DNA from: Adineta vaga
Taxonomy: Eukaryota > Rotifera
Assembly: GCA_021613535.1 (NCBI GenBank)
Contig: CP075493.1
Coordinates: 15,066,001-15,130,000, forward strand
Direction: 5' to 3'
DNA: 64,000 bases
Below are positions 35,108-46,255 of the stretch, one piece after another. The stretch's first letter is position 1. Every line of letters starts with the position of its first letter. Below the pieces are notes generated by a model. That model saw nothing but the letters and a program-made list of their open reading frames with translations, was not told where the DNA came from and ran no database searches. The position numbers and the translations under genes were made by a program.

Positions 35108-36910
35108 ATGACTTCATTTTTTCTGTATATAAATACCTGGTTTTTTCTTTCGAAAGAATTTTATCAAAATCTAAATATGGTTTCAAGTAAAGTGATTCAT
35201 TGGTTAATAGCTATTGTATCAATTTTACTCAGTGGATTATTTTATTTATTTAGTCAAATGAAATGTCTTCATCCGCATTGTGTTGAAACATATGCAAAAC
35301 AGAGCATAACAATACTTTATACTTTCTATTTAATGTTTATTTTTATTACAGCTCTTCTATGTAAATTAATTCCACAATTACCATTTAAAATTCGATATTG
35401 GTTAGAAAAAGATCTTCCAACATCGCCATGTCTTGGTTGGTTTCAAGGATCATTCCTTGAACTTTTAACTTTATTTGGAGTATTCGGATTGATTACAGTT
35501 AATTTTATTCTCTATTGGAATTTAATGTTATCAGTAGCAGAACATCCATTAACAGAAAAAGCGTATTGGAAAGCAGCATTGATGGGCAGTGGACATATGG
35601 CTGATGTTTTATTAGGTTTATTATTGATTCCATTAGGTCGTCATTCATTTTTACCATCTTTACTCAATATACATATTGATAGTGCACTTCGTTTTCATAA
35701 ACGTTGTGGAAAACTACTTGCTCTAATTAGTATTTTGCATGGATTTGTTATATGGACAAAAACAACACGATTTCTTGATCCACCTTCGTATTTCTATTGG
35801 ACATTTAATATCGGTGTTCAAGGTCCCAAATGGATATTTTATGTTTCAAAAGCAGGTTTTATGACAACATTTGGTTTTATTGCAGGTGTTGCTTTATTTA
35901 TTCTTTGGATTTTTACTTTTCCAACTATTCGACGACGTTTGTATAATGTTTTTTATATAGTTCATATTCTTTTTGGACCTATAATGATTATAAGTGCAAG
36001 TTTTCATACAAGTAGTATTTGGTATTATTGTATGCCAGGGGCTTTTCTTCTTTCAATTGATTGGATGATTCGATTATATAATTTTCGAAAGAAACGAAAA
36101 GGTTTAATACGAAGAGAAGAATGTGGATATCTTCGAATTGATATCATCGATAAGATTAATGTTAATGTCGGAAGTTTTCTTATGGTTAAAATCGAAGAAC
36201 TTCGATATCAAATTAGTCATCCATTTACAGTTGCAAATGATACAAATGAAGATTCATTAGTTTTATTAATTAAACCTTCATTATTAACATCAAAATGGAC
36301 GAATCATTTAGCAAAACTTCTTCCATCGGAATGCTTATCAAAAGAAATAACAATTCGAATTGATGGATCATTTGGATTTTTGAAATTTCAGATTTCAAAA
36401 ATGAATTTAGTGGCTTGTTTTGTCGGAGGAATTGGTATTGCAGGTGCATTAGCAATTGCATCACATATTTTAAAATGTGACATTGGACCAAGTTTAATTT
36501 TTATATTTTGGGCTGCACGAGAAACAAATGCTGGCAAGTTAAGTGTACTTCAACAATTAATAAATCGACAGGATTCTCGATTACATATTTATCTCTTTGG
36601 ATCAGCAGCGAACGTTTTATTTAATCATAAAATAGAAACTAATGACGAAACATTAGCGATAGAAGAAGAAAGAAATATTTCTGAATCTTTAAGATATGAT
36701 ATACAAACAAATGGGATCAAAGGAAGTTTAGAAAGAATGATTCCAGAGGAATTATTACAGCAAGTTGTATTACCATGTGTAACAACATCAGGAAAAGTTG
36801 GAATTTATACGTGTGGACCAAAATCATTGATGGATTCAGTACAGAAAGCATGTGAAAATGCTCGTAAAAAGGCGGAAATCTATTTACATCGTGAATCTTT
36901 TGAATGGTAA
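35108..36910 (+). CDS. Ferric reductase / NADPH oxidase-type flavocytochrome
   Basis: 600 aa, intronless. Several N-terminal helices carry two pairs of His spaced 14 residues apart (197/211 and 286/300), the bis-heme signature of the ferric reductase superfamily. The FAD site is HPFTVAN (His371), followed by an NADPH-binding GGIGIAGAL near residue 440 and the C-terminal YTCGPKSLM. It moves electrons from cytosolic NADPH across a membrane to ferric iron or oxygen. No EF-hands are present, so it is closer to FRE/FRO-type enzymes than to NOX5. The start could be the second in-frame ATG at residue 24 (MVSSKV). Confidence 0.88.
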   Translation: MTSFFLYINTWFFLSKEFYQNLNMVSSKVIHWLIAIVSILLSGLFYLFSQMKCLHPHCVETYAKQSITILYTFYLMFIFITALLCKLIPQLPFKIRYWLEKDLPTSPCLGWFQGSFLELLTLFGVFGLITVNFILYWNLMLSVAEHPLTEKAYWKAALMGSGHMADVLLGLLLIPLGRHSFLPSLLNIHIDSALRFHKRCGKLLALISILHGFVIWTKTTRFLDPPSYFYWTFNIGVQGPKWIFYVSKAGFMTTFGFIAGVALFILWIFTFPTIRRRLYNVFYIVHILFGPIMIISASFHTSSIWYYCMPGAFLLSIDWMIRLYNFRKKRKGLIRREECGYLRIDIIDKINVNVGSFLMVKIEELRYQISHPFTVANDTNEDSLVLLIKPSLLTSKWTNHLAKLLPSECLSKEITIRIDGSFGFLKFQISKMNLVACFVGGIGIAGALAIASHILKCDIGPSLIFIFWAARETNAGKLSVLQQLINRQDSRLHIYLFGSAANVLFNHKIETNDETLAIEEERNISESLRYDIQTNGIKGSLERMIPEELLQQVVLPCVTTSGKVGIYTCGPKSLMDSVQKACENARKKAEIYLHRESFEW

Positions 36911-37679
36911 AGAAGAATTGATAACATTGTGTTTTTCTTCCTTAGCTTTTATTGATTGTTAGAATGTTTTTGATTTTTATACGATCAGTGAATAAAATAG
37001 ATGTTTAAGACAAGTAATTAACATTATCATTCATAAATGTGTAATAGAGAATCATTATTTTAAGTTTCGTGTCTTCATCCGTAGCAAGAAATAAGATTTT
37101 GATAGAAGATCGTCTGCATAAACAAAGGCGACTTCAAAATTTTTACAAGATATCTGCTGCAGTAAGATTCATTTCATAACATATTTGACGAAGAAATAAA
37201 TTGTACATTTTTTGCTTACATTGTTAGCAACAAAAAATAACTGTACTAAAAGCTTTAATATTTTAAGAAAGTAAAGTATATAAACATTCTCTCGTTGTTA
37301 TGTTAATGCCACTCTTAACAGCATAGAATTTCAAGCATATCACAAGAAAAGAAATCGAACAAGGCGGATTTTTTCATTACGATTCTCTTTCTGTCGTCAA
37401 AAATAAACATCACTATGCAATAAAGATAAATAGTCTACAATTTATATTCAACGTCGTTTAATCAAAATGAAAAACATTATTGCATCTCTGTAGAATCGAA
37501 AAAAGCAGCAAAACGTGATGAAATTCGTTACTTGAGGACATTCTTTTGTAAAAACGTTTGATATACCGTATTGAAAACAAACGACCATTAATTAATTCAA
37601 TAATTAACTTTTCTTTTAATTTTCTTTTTCGTTTCAGCAATATTCTATAAGTAACAGCATTTAGATATTTCAATTGAAT
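36911..37679. other. Intergenic
   Basis: AT-rich. No gene, repeat or RNA is supported. Confidence 0.4.
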
Positions 37680-38542
37680 ATGGTCAAAACTAATCAAAAA
37701 AAGTTCAATAAAATATCTAAGGAAAAACTCGACCCGGCATCTTTACAAGCTACTTCTCAAAATCCTCCCCACTACTCTAAAACTGTATATCAAAATAATT
37801 TAAACATCATTCCATCTACTCCATCCAAATCTTTCTGTTCAAAGTTAGTCATTTACACTTGCTCTTACATATGAATCTATTATAAAAGTATTGTTCGGAA
37901 CAATTAGATGCAGTGTGTCACGATGCGTTTGTATTCAATTGTTGATTTTTTTGGGTCTGTTGGTATTAGCAGCTATCATTATTCCAATTTTAGTTATTAT
38001 ACTAGGTGAGTAGAAACTAGTACTAGTATTAGATTAGTTAAACGTCATGTTTTTTGTTTCTTTTAGACACTCAAGCATCACGTAAGTTTTTCTAACTATA
38101 TTTTGTTCGCGTATGTTCCACTATTTTCATTGCAGCATGTGCGAGAACATATTCTCAAAGTTTTACGACTGGTATTACTCAAGCAGCTCAGTGTACAGCC
38201 TGGCAGCAATTCACGACCGGTTTGACTTGTATCAGTTATTCGAAGATGCGAATTTATGGTTCAAATGATGCAACTGGTATAACAGTAAGTGATCCGAATG
38301 TTGTTACTGCTCTAGCAGTTGCTTTACGTTATAATACTACACTTGCTCTTACACATAATGGAATTTCATGGCGAGTATGGCAATGCAGCAGTGGTTATGA
38401 AATAACTTCATCAGGATCTGCTTGTAGCTGTACAGTAGGCTACACAATTAGACCATGCCCTTGGGTCAATGGATGGTGGGGTGGCGTTCAAACTACATCA
38501 TGTAGTGCAGCATCACAAACATTATCTCTTTATTTTGAATGA
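37680..38542 (+). CDS. Type II single-pass membrane protein with Cys-rich ectodomain, four exons
   Basis: Exons 37680-37843, 37908-38005, 38067-38081 (15 bp) and 38136-38542 give a continuous 227-aa frame with GT-AG introns of 64, 61 and 54 bp. The order is a Lys/Pro/Ser-rich cytoplasmic tail, one membrane helix (about residues 62-87), then an ectodomain of about 135 residues with regularly placed Cys (CTAWQQF, CSSGYEI, CSCTVGY, CPWVNGWWGG). The layout parallels the NHL gene at 7.3-8.9 kb but without stalk or propeller. I recall similar ectodomains in bdelloid proteins of unknown function. Ligand and role are unknown. Confidence 0.8.
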
Positions 38543-39884
38543 ACTCATCACGGAAACATGATTGGAACGACATCGATTTTTTTTATGTGTTTCCTCTGCA
38601 TGATAAAAAAATAAAATCTTTAGAATGTGTGTGTGTGTTTGTACAGCATTTATACATCCTTACCCTTAAGATGGTTCATCTTCGACTCATAGGACACATA
38701 TAATGATACAATTCGATATTTTACTTAGAATCATAATACATCAACTTTGATTTCGGAAAAAGATTAACTTCGTACGAATCATTAATACACGATTGAAAGA
38801 TACTACGTAATATTTAAAAATATACTTTCGCTTATTTTAGTAAAAATGTAATTGTCGGCAAAAATTCAGCAAAGTGCTACTTTGTTTTTCCAAACTTCTA
38901 GATATTCACCATTCCCTAACATCTGTATGAAATCGGCGAATAATAATTTTCTTTCCGAACACCTGGACACGTTGCCAGATGTTCGGAATGGGTGGTACGA
39001 AACATAGTTCATCCATCACTGTTTAGTCCAAAATTGTTTTGCTATAAAATTTAAATTTGGAAAAATCATATTTCACCACAAGAATGTTTCATATTCATAT
39101 TGACAGTTAAAATAGTAAAGATCGCTAAATCTTTCTATCCACATTCATTTGCTTTTTCTTTATGTTCGTCTCTTAAACTGATTGTGTTTAGTGCTCTTCA
39201 TTTATTTATCAAGGATTTATTTATAAGCAAACTAAATTTATAAATCACTTACTTTAGGACTCAACAGTGACGTGGATGTGGAGTGAGTGACAGTGGGAGA
39301 ATACAAAAACCCACACCCACACCCACCCTCAAGATGTTCCTGTACGTTAATCTCTCGCTACATATGCATTTTTCAGGAACATATTATTCTAGGCATTCAA
39401 CATTCGTTATATCCTTGTTTATTTAACTACGGAATTTACATGATTCGAGAATTTTTATGGGCTACTCATTCAAAATGATTGTTTGAACTGAGTGGTTCTA
39501 GTGTTTCTTTATTAGTGATAATAATAAAAGATATCGAAAAAAACGTACATTTATCGATTATATGAAATTTCTATAGAAAACTAAATTCGTCGTCCATAAT
39601 TTTCATTATTCGTTGTCATATTTTAAATGGGCCCACGTTAATTATTGTTCATTGGCTTTAGTTTTGTTTATGTAGTGGACTAAAAACAAATTGTAGTTAT
39701 AGTCAGTTTATATGACAAAACAAACAGGTATATTGAGGTCGCAAAGCATTTTTGCTTTTCTTCATTCGGACTAGAGATTCAGTGTTTCAAAGCAAGATTA
39801 TATCGATTATAAAAATTCCGAAATTTCGATTGCAAAAGTTAACAGATAACTTAGGAGAGAGAAATTTACCGTATTAGAAGTGCT
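38543..39884. other. Intergenic with hairpins
   Basis: It contains a degenerate hairpin at about 38625-38673 (GTGTGTGTGTTTG facing ATCCTTACCCTTAAG) and a good one at 39267-39333. At 38935-38990 AACACCTGGACACGTTGCCA begins a small imperfect inverted repeat. No gene is supported. Confidence 0.4.
39267..39333. repeat. Telomere-like hairpin element
   Basis: Left GTGACGTGGATGTGGAGTGA, right ACCCACACCCACACCCACCC followed by TCAAG. The right arm has three TGTGGG units when read on the other strand. Confidence 0.65.
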
Positions 39885-42539
39885 TTAAGAAAAGAGTCTA
39901 GGATTTGTGTAAGGAGGAATGACATCTCCGTTTGGCTTCAGCTTTTCGATAACATCTTGTGGTAGCAGAAACCAAATCAACTTTTGGTATTCAAGAGGAA
40001 TGTTTAATGGTGGATCAGGTGTACGCCGGATGGAACTGACACGTGACACAGTGTTTTCCACTATTCTCTTGGCTTCACCGAGAAGATCTGATGGGATAGA
40101 ATCTTCTGTCAACGAATCAGCCGTAAAATTCTAAAAGCAGACCAATTACTACACTAATGAGAAATGTATCATAAATCGACTTACAGAACGATCGTTTTCA
40201 GTAGATGCACGTTGATTGGCTGAATGATCTGATTGAGTGTCATTATTTCCAAAGTTGACATCTCGGATACTATGTAGCCGTCTCATAGGATTATCAATGC
40301 TATTGGAGGAGTCACAATGACGCCATACGGCTGTCGTAGGATCGTATGTATACTATAATAAATGACAATGATTGGAGAGACCGAACATTAAGAAAACAAA
40401 TCTACCAAAGGAAGTAATTTCCAACCATCCTTGACGATGAAGTCAAGAGCGTCCAATATAAAGTTGATTTCTTCATCACTAGCAAAATATGTCAAATTGA
40501 ATCGAGCGAAACCCGGTTTCATCAATGCATTTTGCTCGAATGGGTTATTATGTTCATCAAGTCGATTTCTGATAAGTGCACAACAAAACTGATCACAAAT
40601 TTTTAAAATTATTAATTACTTCTTACTCAGGATTTTCTGTTAAAAATCTGCTTAACACATTCGCTGTATTATCATCAATATCGAGCAAATCCTAGAAGGG
40701 CAAACACGTGCATGTATTTTATCGAAATATTTTTTTCTAATGGTATACCATGACATAAGGTCCGGCACAAGCACATCCAGAGCGCACTTGAATTCCAAAC
40801 AGATCATTGAGTAAAGAACAGACAAAATTATGGTGCAGGAATTTGTTGTTTAAATCTGGTACACGAACAAGAAACGAAAAAATAGCCAAACGTGGAGGGT
40901 GAGGTGAACCTAATACGATCAATTTGCTGTTATCCCGAAAACGAGCGAAAAATCTTTGAACAAGATCTTTTTCACGTTTATCTATTTCTTCGGAACCGAC
41001 AGTATCTTTAAGATGAACGGCTAAACCTGCCCGAATTGAACCGAGTATATCAGGTGTTCCGCCTTCTTCACGTATTTCAATATTTTGTGTATATTCAACA
41101 GAATTACGAAGAACATATACCACAGTGCCACCTCCATGGCTGTCCGGAATTGGGTTTCGAAACAGATCCTTTTTAGCTACTAGAATACCTGAATATGCAA
41201 AGAAATCATTAGTTTCTTTAAGAAATTAGAACTATGATATAATTTTCATTTATTTTCTTGTTGTAGAAGAACGAACCCTACGAAACTAGCTGTATATCTA
41301 CCTGGTGTGTTTGGCCCACCGACAAACTTATGCGTCGAGATGAAAATAGCATCCTTGTGGCTTCCATTCAAAGAATTCATGTCGATTTTGACATAAGGAG
41401 CAGCGGAAGCATAGTCCCAAAAGGCATAGCCATCATATTCATGAATGAGCTTGGAAACAGCATCGACATCCGTTTGAATACCTGTCACGTTACTCGCCGC
41501 ATTGAACGAACAGATAATGCCTTTTTTCTCAATATTCTTATAATACTCCAGTTTTCCTTTCAAATACTCTTGATTCAATAGACCACGTCTGTCCATCGGA
41601 ATGCGTTCGGTCTACCATAAACACGGAAACAGGAAAATACAAGAAAGGAATTATGTAATTAAATTAGCTTACTTTGCAACCCACAGTAAGCCAAGGTAGA
41701 ATGTTTGAGTGATGTTCAAATGCGCTATAGAATACAACTGTTTCATTTCGATGCTCGTCACTCTCCAAATTGAGAACACGGATAAGTTTATGAATTGCTC
41801 CTGTCGTTCCTAAAAAATCCGCATCAAACTGTTCTCGTATCTGTTCAGATCGTACGCATATATTTTACCTGTTCCGGTGAAGATAAGAACATCATTATCT
41901 GAAGCATTAACCGACCTTTTGATCAATGCTCGTGCGCTTTCACGAAATTGTGTAGTTTGCTCTGAACAAGCGTTGTTTTCGCTATGCGTGTTGCTGTATC
42001 TAGAGGAAATGATAAAATTAAGTAAATCTATTTCAAATATCAATAGCCAACGTACGTCGGCATGACGTATTTCCTCATGAAATCTTCGATAGATTCAAGA
42101 CATCGACCCGATGCGGTATAATCAGCATAGATCACTGAAATATAACCGCACTAATATATGTATGCAAACAACCTATAATAAAAAACGTACGGATGCGCGG
42201 TCCCCATGGTCCGAATATTTTGTGATTTCGACCAATAAGATTCTCATCGATGAATCGAAAGCGATTTGATCCACCTAAAAATAAATGTTCAATCATTCGA
42301 GTAGAAATTAACTAGCATATAATCTTGAGACACTTTTAAGATTTGTTAGGTTACAATCATTATTGTTCATTCAGAACTAGTTTAAACCACTCGTCAAAAT
42401 AGACAAAAAAACAATAACAAATGTTAATTCTAACCATAAGAGTGCACCGCAGGTGACTGTTGACTATTGTTGTTCGTAGTGGGCACAGGTTGCCCATCGC
42501 TGGTTGGTAAAAACGAGCGATTGGATGCAGGAAACTGAT
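39885..42539 (-). CDS. Class V aminotransferase (cysteine desulfurase-like fold), at least eleven exons, 5' exon not found
   Basis: Exons 42435-42539, 42191-42274, 42056-42134, 41869-41999, 41673-41809, 41302-41611, 40749-41188, 40627-40691, 40406-40568, 40185-40352 and 39885-40130 join in frame over 641 codons. Motifs in order: YADYTASGR, NTHSENN, a cofactor-binding FTGTGTTGAIHKL, FEHHSNILPW, FWDYASAAPY, the PLP lysine in STHKFVGGPNTPG, EEGGTPD, and SGCACAGPY. This is the fold of class V aminotransferases; the substrate cannot be told. The first exon found starts with the last two bases of a codon after a TTGTTCAG acceptor, so the initiating exon is further upstream and was not identified. 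Confidence 0.85.
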
Positions 42540-43870
42540 CTGAACAAAAAAGTGATAGTTTTGAAAACACGAAAAAGACGAGACGATACGAGGTTGTGTA
42601 ATGTTGAAGATTAAAACAGCGCTCTAAAAATAAAATAAGAACAGTGACGTGCGGCTAGTGAATTTTGACGCACAGCCTCAAGTAATAGCTGGTGGATTAC
42701 GATAATATTCTCTCTGTTACTCGATATCAAGGGGTACAAATATCGTTTGACCCATACGAGCAAACGAGATAGAGAAATATTTAAGTGAAAAGATGCAGAT
42801 GTAAGGTGAGTGGCGATGAATTTTACAGGTTCTGTTGGATGAGAAAATTTCTGGGAACGCTATAAAGAACGGTCAGAAGTAATCGATACATCTTTTTTAG
42901 ATGCATACATAACAAGAAAGTGTATTACCCAAATTTTTGAAATTATCGAAAAAATATTTTAATTCTCATTCTCATCTGATGCTATGGAACGTGTATTCGC
43001 TTCAGTTAGTGTCATCATATTCTAAATGATAAGTAACACCAATTCATAATCGGTGAATGGACTTATATAAGTCTGATATGGCTAGGCTATTTGCCACGTT
43101 TTCAGAGATGAAGCTGATGGGGAAAGGAGAAATCAATACCCTGTATATATTTGGTAGAGAGTTAAATTTTCTTACTATATCTTCTTCAGTTTACAGAAAA
43201 TCAGAGTCCCAGACAAATATATCGAACAGTTATATGTCTTTCAAGAAGAGTATTTACTTCCAGATCCCAGTTAATATCCGTAAGGAAATTGATCACAGCT
43301 TGAGTGTCGCCAGTCCAGCGTGTTATTGCCTGTCGGCAAACAAAAAGCAATAAGAGATGAAATTTAACATCAGATGAAATCCTACTATAAAATTAGCGAT
43401 AATTTCTTCTCGCGTTTGTTCCATCGAATTCATCATGTGAACTAAAGAAAAAACTATTATCACATTCAGATGTTCTATGAATAAATCAATTAGCTAATTA
43501 TATTTAAAATGAATATTAAGAGGAATAACAAGTGTTTCTAGCAGCATAAGTTCCGCAATGATGCTACACAACGACAATCACTGAGACGCCCACTGCTTGT
43601 GTTATCAGAAGTTTCAGACTTTTCTCGTTAATAAACAATATCATTCGTGAAATGCCTAATTCAATGGTATACTATTTTGAGTGACAACACTTGCTAAAGA
43701 AAGTAAACATACGAAAATCTCGAATACGAATCCCAGTACTATCTGTACTGAAAAAAAGTAAAACTGACGTCAATGTGCTTTTCATCAAACTGTTTAAAAG
43801 AATCTATTTATATTATTATTATACATGAGTTTTTCATAGTTTTCGTGAAGTGAAATATCTAAGAGACCAT
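42540..43870. other. Upstream region of aminotransferase gene
   Basis: A degenerate hairpin is at 42643-42682 (GTGACGTGCGGCTAGTG facing CGCACAGCCTCAAG). A plus-strand open frame at 43057-43353 has no recognisable family and is not called. The missing first exon of the aminotransferase probably lies here. Confidence 0.35.
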
Positions 43871-43994
43871 CTCGAGGGTGTGGGTGTGGGTGAGAGTGTG
43901 GGTCACGGTGAGGGCGCGGGTGGGTGGGGGTTAATACAGAGAAAACTGACACCCACACCCTCACACCCACCCACCCCATACCCACACTTACAAG
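43871..43994. repeat. Largest telomere-like hairpin (124 bp)
   Basis: The left half is about 60 bp of G-rich sequence with repeated GTGTGGG/GTGGG units (begins CTCGAGGGTGTGGGTGTGGG). The right half is about 45 bp of CCCACACC-type repeats ending CCCACACTTACAAG. The loop is about 20 bp. An apparent Pro/His-rich open frame over it is an artefact of the repeat. Confidence 0.8.
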
Positions 43995-44008
43995 ATGGCA
44001 GTTAAGCG

Positions 44009-44152
44009 AAAAGGACATTTTCAAATATTGGACCAATTATTAGAAGACATTTTTCTCAAGGACATTTGGTCAAAAGACGTTTTCTAAAGGACAAAATATA
44101 AAGGACATTTTTTTCGAGGACCAAAATTTGAGGACATTTCCTAAAGGACATT
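44009..44152 (+). repeat. Degenerate AAGGACATTT tandem repeat
   Basis: Nine or so imperfect units of about 15-20 bp share the core AAGGACATTTT or its variants (AGAAGACATTTTTCTCAAGG, TCAAAAGACGTTTTCTAAAG). It ends just before the large palindrome. Confidence 0.6.
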
Positions 44153-44166
44153 CCTGCCATGATTCA

Positions 44167-45112
44167 TTCAGACAAGTACGATAGAAAGTTTGGCGGTGCT
44201 AGATACTACGGCGACTGAATGTATAACGAAAAGGCAGGCGCAAAATATGGTCTTCTTTACCTATATATATATATATACGTGACATTTTCCATTGAAATTT
44301 CTTAAATCCTCAACTAACTATTCTCATCTGTGAACTCTACTAAAATATTGATGATATGAAACTGTGTACAAAATTTCATGACAACTGGGTTAGCCTTTCA
44401 GAATTTATTGCGTAAAAAGACGGCCGTAAAGATTAATCGAATCTATAGTATACTCACTTTTGTTTTCAATCCGCAAAACAGTGCACTGTTTTATAGAATG
44501 AGAGAATATTTGCAGAGAAAACCGTCTTTATATGGGACGCAACACAGAATGATTATTTCACTTATATTTACCTACTTCAAGCGAAAACATGTTGTCGGTA
44601 TCAGTGTACATTTCTGGTGCATGCAGACGCGACGCGAAAAACTACTAAGGATTCTTCCCAAAGAAATGTTTACTGACACTCACAACATGTTTTCGCTTGA
44701 AGTAGGTAAATATAAGTGAAATAATCATTCTGTGTTGCGTCCCATATAAAGACGGTTTTCTCTGCAAATATTCTCTCATTCTATAAAACAGTGCACTGTT
44801 TTGCGGATTGAAAACAAAAGTGAGTATACTATAGATTCGATTAATCTTTACGGCCGTCTTTTTACGCAATAAATTCTGAAAGGCTAACCCAGTTGTCATG
44901 AAATTTTGTACACAGTTTCATATCATCAATATTTTAGTAGAGTTCACAGATGAGAATAGTTAGTTGAGGATTTAAGAAATTTCAATGGAAAATGTCACGT
45001 ATATATATATATATATAGGTAAAGAAGACCATATTTTGCGCCTGCCTTTTCGTTATACATTCAGTCGCCGTAGTATCTAGCACCGCCAAACTTTCTATCG
45101 TACTGGTCTGAA
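44167..45112. repeat. Near-perfect 946-bp palindrome
   Basis: The left arm starts TTCAGACAAGTACGATAGAA and the right arm ends with the reverse complement TTCTATCGTACTGGTCTGAA. The arms are about 440 bp and almost identical: one substitution was noticed near the ends, a TA run differs in length, and divergence rises only near the centre. The central 60-70 bp (about 44610-44670) is unpaired. The same 73-codon open frame appears in each arm on opposite strands, a consequence of the symmetry. No clear target-site duplication was seen. It could be a foldback element or an inverted duplication kept uniform by gene conversion. Confidence 0.85.
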
Positions 45113-46255
45113 TTTCACGATAGGTCTAGAAGGAATGCATACCATCAACAAGAAATCGTGGGAAATGTGTTGGGTGAAATTTCACCCAGCCACTATGTTA
45201 AGTGAAAGTTTTTCGGTTCAATAGCTAGAATTGTCAAACTTTCTATTGTACTATCATAGGCATAAAGAAAGGTCAGGAGCGGATACCGGTTGAAATTGTA
45301 TTTACACCTTTAACTAACCGTAGTTTGGTTCCTGAGAAAAATGGGATCATGAAATTTCCCACGATATCTTTCGTGGTCTAGAGATCGTTCGAGAAAGGAT
45401 AAGCAAACACTAAGGAGAGAGGGAGCAATGCTACGACATTGAGACAGCCCATCTTCTGTTGACTATCGCTTTTTCCTATGGGTGAGCATATATTCATATC
45501 AGAAGTGCTTAACGTTCGTATATAGTCATATACCATTAAGCACAAATGTCTATAGTTTCTAGTTTGTCTGATCTTCGCATGTCACCCAATAAAGCTATGA
45601 TACAATGATTTAATGCTGCTGACATTGATTTGGAGAATCTTTACTTTTTCGTCGTTGGCTTCATGTGATATATTTCAGGCAGGAAACTGATAAAAATTTG
45701 TAAGTTTTGTTTTTAATAGCAAACTCAGGAGGCGTACTGCATCAAGTAGCTAGTCAGCAAACATGGTACTGTGGCAAAAACGTTTCTTTTGAACAAAGGA
45801 AATCTATAAAATACAACTACTGTTAAAAAGAATAAAGAACTTTTAAAACAAATACGAAGTGAGAACCTAAAGGCTGAATAAAGATCATGCTCCAAGATCC
45901 ACTAGTAGAAGTAGGACGTAGTGATGTTCTTTCCTTTTACGCCATATATGTACTGTCTTTAGGGTATGAGCGTAGAAAAAGAAGTGTAACCTGCATCCTT
46001 GTCTGTATTAAATAAAAGGATTCATTGATGCATTATTAATGATATATTGATCGCAATATTTATCTAAAAGTAAGCGATAGAATTGGTTCAGCCTGAATTA
46101 TTTGGATAGGAGTTTTTTGAACATTCTGATTGAAAAATACCCTCTCTTTATAGAAAAAGATTCCTAGTTTTCAAAGTTATAATATTTTGTTTGAGTCGAT
46201 TGAACTTGAGAAAAACTTGTAATATTTATCTCTCTTATTTGCAGAAGTAACGATC
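45113..46255. other. Intergenic
   Basis: At 45173-45190 TGGGTGAAATTTCACCCA is a perfect short palindrome. At about 45224-45255 CAAACTTTCTATTGTACT echoes the outer end of the large palindrome, so a worn second copy of its terminus may be present. No gene is supported. Confidence 0.4.

Noticed and set aside
43794-44036. Open frame rich in Pro and His
   Set aside because: It is produced by the C-rich and G-rich arms of the large hairpin.
44378-44899. Two nearly identical small proteins on opposite strands
   Set aside because: They are mirror copies in the arms of the palindrome, with no family or start context.
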